In this document: positions 61,509 through 64,000 of the stretch, in pieces
Layout of the letters: every line of letters begins with the position of its first letter
How positions within the stretch are numbered: the stretch's first letter is position 1
NCBI RefSeq assembly: GCF_023634865.1
Contig: NZ_JAMLJN010000003.1
Location: 215,650-279,649 of the forward strand
DNA: 64,000 bases
Source of the DNA: Flavobacterium fragile
GTDB taxonomy: Bacteria; Bacteroidota; Bacteroidia; Flavobacteriales; Flavobacteriaceae
Reading direction: 5' to 3'
Made by a program: the position numbers and the translations under genes
Notes under the pieces: generated by a model
What the model was told of the DNA's origin: nothing
Database searches by the model: none
The model's input: the letters and a program-made list of their open reading frames with translations, nothing else

Positions 61509-64000
61509 ATGAAGAAATTATTAATACTATCATTCCTATTGCTTTCTGGATTATCTAATTTGTTTGCTCAATCATCTACATGTGCTAATGCGCAAGCAAT
61601 GTGTTCTGGAAATCAGGGGCCATTTAATAACACTACAAGCGTACCTAGTTTTGGCAATTTAGGGTGTTTAGGAAGTACTCCTAATCCTGCTTGGTTTTAT
61701 CTACAGGTTGGTACTTCAGGAAACATTGACATGACATTATCTCAAATTAGAAATAGTAATGGGAATCCAATTGATGTGGATTTTATTTTATGGGGACCAT
61801 TTAATTCTTTGACTAATATTTGTAATAATTTGTCATTATATTCTCCAGGATATTCAGGGCCTAATAATGTTGTCGATTGTAGTTATTCAGCTTCTGCTAC
61901 TGAAACTGTTAATATACCTAACGCAGTAGTTGGTCAATATTATATGTTATTGGTAACAAATTATTCAAACCAAGCGGGTACTTACACTCTTAATCAATCT
62001 GGAGGAGCAGGGGCATTAAGTTGTGAAATTGTGTGTGGTGTTACTTTAGGACCAGATAGATATTTATGTGGGGCTACAACAAGTGTTACCCTAACTGCAA
62101 CGTTTTTAAATCCACCTACTACTCCTGGTTCTCCAGTTTACTCTTGGTATCTTAATGGTGTACTTCAATATACAACAACAACAAATACAACGACTGTTAA
62201 TCAAAGTGGAACATGGACAGTGAGTGTTACTAGGCCTGGATGTTCTGATGTGGCTACTGATGATATTATTGTTCAATTTATTGGAGCTGTGCCTTTTAAT
62301 TCAATTGGTCCATTTTCAGGTGCTGCTGGAGAGTGTGATCCTGTTTTTAATTTATTATCTTATCAAGCTAGTTTAGTGGCCCCATTTGACCCAGCTAGTT
62401 TTACTTTTGTTTATTACGATGAAAATGGGGATATAATTACAGATCCAGCAAATTTTTCGCCTGCAGATGACACTTTCATAGGTATTAATATTAGTGCAGG
62501 ACCTTGCAGTGTTTTTGATATAGTTGAATTTTATGTAGATTGTGTACCTGCAACATGTGATTTGGATTTAACATCAGCTCCAGCTACATCATCTCAAAAT
62601 TTATGCTTAAATGATCCAATAGTCAATATTACTTATCAAACATCTGGAGATGCAACTAATGCAAACGTTACAGGTTTACCATCTGGTTTGTCTTCTTCTT
62701 ACACTGCAGGTGTTTTAACAATAAGTGGGAATCCGACACAAACAGGAACATTTAATTACACCGTTGAAACAGTTGGTTGTACACCAAATTTAACTTTAAC
62801 GGGTTCTATAGTAGTTAATCCAAACCCAACTTTTACTTCCTTAGCTGCAAATGGACCTATTTGTATTGGTCAAGATGCTGTATTTACTTTAGTAGGTACT
62901 CCTGGTGCGATTGTATTATACAGCATCGATGGTGGTTCGGTTCAAATTGCAAATTTAGATAGTTCTTCAGGATCTGCTACAGTTACCATACTTGCAGCTA
63001 CATCGAATGTAACAATAAATTTAATAGAGATAGAATTAGGTACTTGTGATATTGTCTTAACTAATACAGCTACTGTAGTTGTTCAACCAACACCTGCAAT
63101 ACCATTGATTACGATGACAGCACCTACATGTACAGCAGATGGATTTAGTACTATAATAAATTATGATGCTACTTTAACTTATACGTTTACACCAGCAGGA
63201 CCGACAATAGATTCTACAGGATTAATTTCTGGAATGACTTTCGGAACATCTTATACAGTTACTGCAGGTAACGGCACATGTACTTCACAAGCTTCAAGTT
63301 CATTTTCTAACACGGCTACTTTAAGTATTCCTTTAGTTCCTACTATTTCAGTTACTGCTCCGACATGTTCAGCTAATGGATTTGCGACTATTACTAATTA
63401 TGTTACAGGTTTAACCTATAACTTTACACCAGTAGGACCAACTGTTGATTCAACAGGATTAATTTCAGGAATGACTTTTGGCACTTCTTATGTAGTTTCA
63501 GCAAATAATGGAAGTTGTTCTTCGACTGATTCTTCTTCATTTGTTGTTAATTCGATTTTACCAACACCAGTTGCACCTACAGTAAGTGTTACAGCACCTA
63601 CATGTGCAGCAGATGGATTTAGTACTATTACAAATTATGATGCTACTTTAACTTATACGTTTACACCAGCAGGACCGACAATTAATGCTTCGGGATTGGT
63701 TCAAGGAATGGTTTTAGGTACTAGTTATCAAGTAACGAGTACGAATGCTTCATCATGTACTTCACTAGTTTCAAATAGTTTTGTTAATAATCCAATGTTA
63801 GTAACACCAGCGGTTCCTACTATTTCAGTTACTGCTCCGACATGTTCAGCTAATGGATTTGCGACTATTACTAATTATGTTACAGGTTTAACCTATAACT
63901 TTACACCAGTAGGACCAACTGTTGATTCAACAGGATTAATTTCAGGAATGACTTTTGGCACTTCTTATGTAGTTTCAGCAAATAATGGAAGTTGTTCTTC
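61509..64000 (+). CDS. Giant secreted repeat protein (3' partial), probable T9SS adhesin
   Basis: Open from the ATG at 61509 to the window end (at least 830 aa). Signal peptide MKKLLILSFLLLSGLSNLFAQ, a Cys-rich N-terminal domain (CANAQAMCSGNQGPFNN ... AWFYLQVGTSG ... VDFILWGP, about 22-180) of a kind seen in flavobacterial surface proteins, then Ig-like segments rich in Thr, Ser, Gly and Asn. From 63117 about 79-residue units repeat, starting with TAPTC at 63117, 63354, 63591 and 63831, alternating between an ADGFSTI type and an ANGFATI type. It is probably secreted by T9SS, but the C-terminal sorting domain lies outside the window. Confidence 0.85.
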   Translation, partial: MKKLLILSFLLLSGLSNLFAQSSTCANAQAMCSGNQGPFNNTTSVPSFGNLGCLGSTPNPAWFYLQVGTSGNIDMTLSQIRNSNGNPIDVDFILWGPFNSLTNICNNLSLYSPGYSGPNNVVDCSYSASATETVNIPNAVVGQYYMLLVTNYSNQAGTYTLNQSGGAGALSCEIVCGVTLGPDRYLCGATTSVTLTATFLNPPTTPGSPVYSWYLNGVLQYTTTTNTTTVNQSGTWTVSVTRPGCSDVATDDIIVQFIGAVPFNSIGPFSGAAGECDPVFNLLSYQASLVAPFDPASFTFVYYDENGDIITDPANFSPADDTFIGINISAGPCSVFDIVEFYVDCVPATCDLDLTSAPATSSQNLCLNDPIVNITYQTSGDATNANVTGLPSGLSSSYTAGVLTISGNPTQTGTFNYTVETVGCTPNLTLTGSIVVNPNPTFTSLAANGPICIGQDAVFTLVGTPGAIVLYSIDGGSVQIANLDSSSGSATVTILAATSNVTINLIEIELGTCDIVLTNTATVVVQPTPAIPLITMTAPTCTADGFSTIINYDATLTYTFTPAGPTIDSTGLISGMTFGTSYTVTAGNGTCTSQASSSFSNTATLSIPLVPTISVTAPTCSANGFATITNYVTGLTYNFTPVGPTVDSTGLISGMTFGTSYVVSANNGSCSSTDSSSFVVNSILPTPVAPTVSVTAPTCAADGFSTITNYDATLTYTFTPAGPTINASGLVQGMVLGTSYQVTSTNASSCTSLVSNSFVNNPMLVTPAVPTISVTAPTCSANGFATITNYVTGLTYNFTPVGPTVDSTGLISGMTFGTSYVVSANNGSCS
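63117..64000 (+). repeat. Tandem 237-240 bp coding repeats, two alternating types
   Basis: Unit starts at 63117, 63354, 63591 and 63831. Units 1 and 3 resemble each other most, as do 2 and 4. Segment 63336-63523 is repeated at 63813-64000 without any difference seen, 477 bp apart, so the two-unit block was duplicated recently or is being kept alike by gene conversion. The array runs beyond the window. Confidence 0.85.

Overview
This is a low-GC chromosomal segment from a member of the Bacteroidota, almost certainly a Flavobacterium or close relative in the Flavobacteriaceae. The evidence is the set of lineage-typical genes (SecD-SecF fusion, DUF5606 and DUF349 proteins, a type IX secretion 'type B' sorting domain, an OstA-like protein), promoters of the Bacteroidota form (TTTG, about 20 nt, then TAnnTTTG), the near absence of Shine-Dalgarno sequences, and an N-acylornithine-type transcarbamylase. 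Most of the window is ordinary core genome. I see no rRNA, tRNA, CRISPR array, transposase or prophage.

1-9.6 kb: the end of a META/NlpE-type protein, ruvX, an Lrp/AsnC regulator, and an eight-gene arginine operon on the minus strand (GNAT - argG - argC - argD - argF' - argB - argE - argH). The pathway looks complete without argA or argJ. The leading GNAT is the best candidate for glutamate N-acyltransferase, and the transcarbamylase carries Val at the residue that separates acetyl- from succinyl-ornithine enzymes. A consensus promoter with two phased inverted repeats lies upstream.

9.7-15.4 kb: def, a DUF5606 gene, mazG, a secreted protein of unknown function and a DUF349 protein. The last two lie between two inverted copies of a 151-bp hairpin-rich repeat. 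15.4-34.1 kb (nearly all minus strand): aroE, two tandem DedA paralogues, a TPR protein, a class III aminotransferase, an OstA-like protein, a lipoprotein, purA, a Fur-family regulator without CxxC, a RelA/SpoT enzyme, a TrmH-type RNA methyltransferase, two secreted amidohydrolases and a T9SS type B protein.

34.2-42.8 kb: a surface-polysaccharide locus with a FemAB-like acyltransferase, sugar aminotransferase, hexapeptide acyltransferase, Wzx-type flippase, four glycosyltransferases and an FdtA-type ketoisomerase. Aminotransferase plus ketoisomerase predicts a dTDP-3-amino-3,6-dideoxyhexose. 42.8-61 kb: ftsE, a giant periplasmic TPR protein with an outer-membrane barrel, a GreA-like protein, gyrB, a DUF6588-like protein, mdh, secDF, a GldH-like lipoprotein, lgt, yidD, cysS and folE.

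61-64 kb: a small secreted protein, then the start of a very large repetitive secreted protein that runs off the window. Its Ig-like repeats alternate in two types and include a 188-bp stretch duplicated without change.
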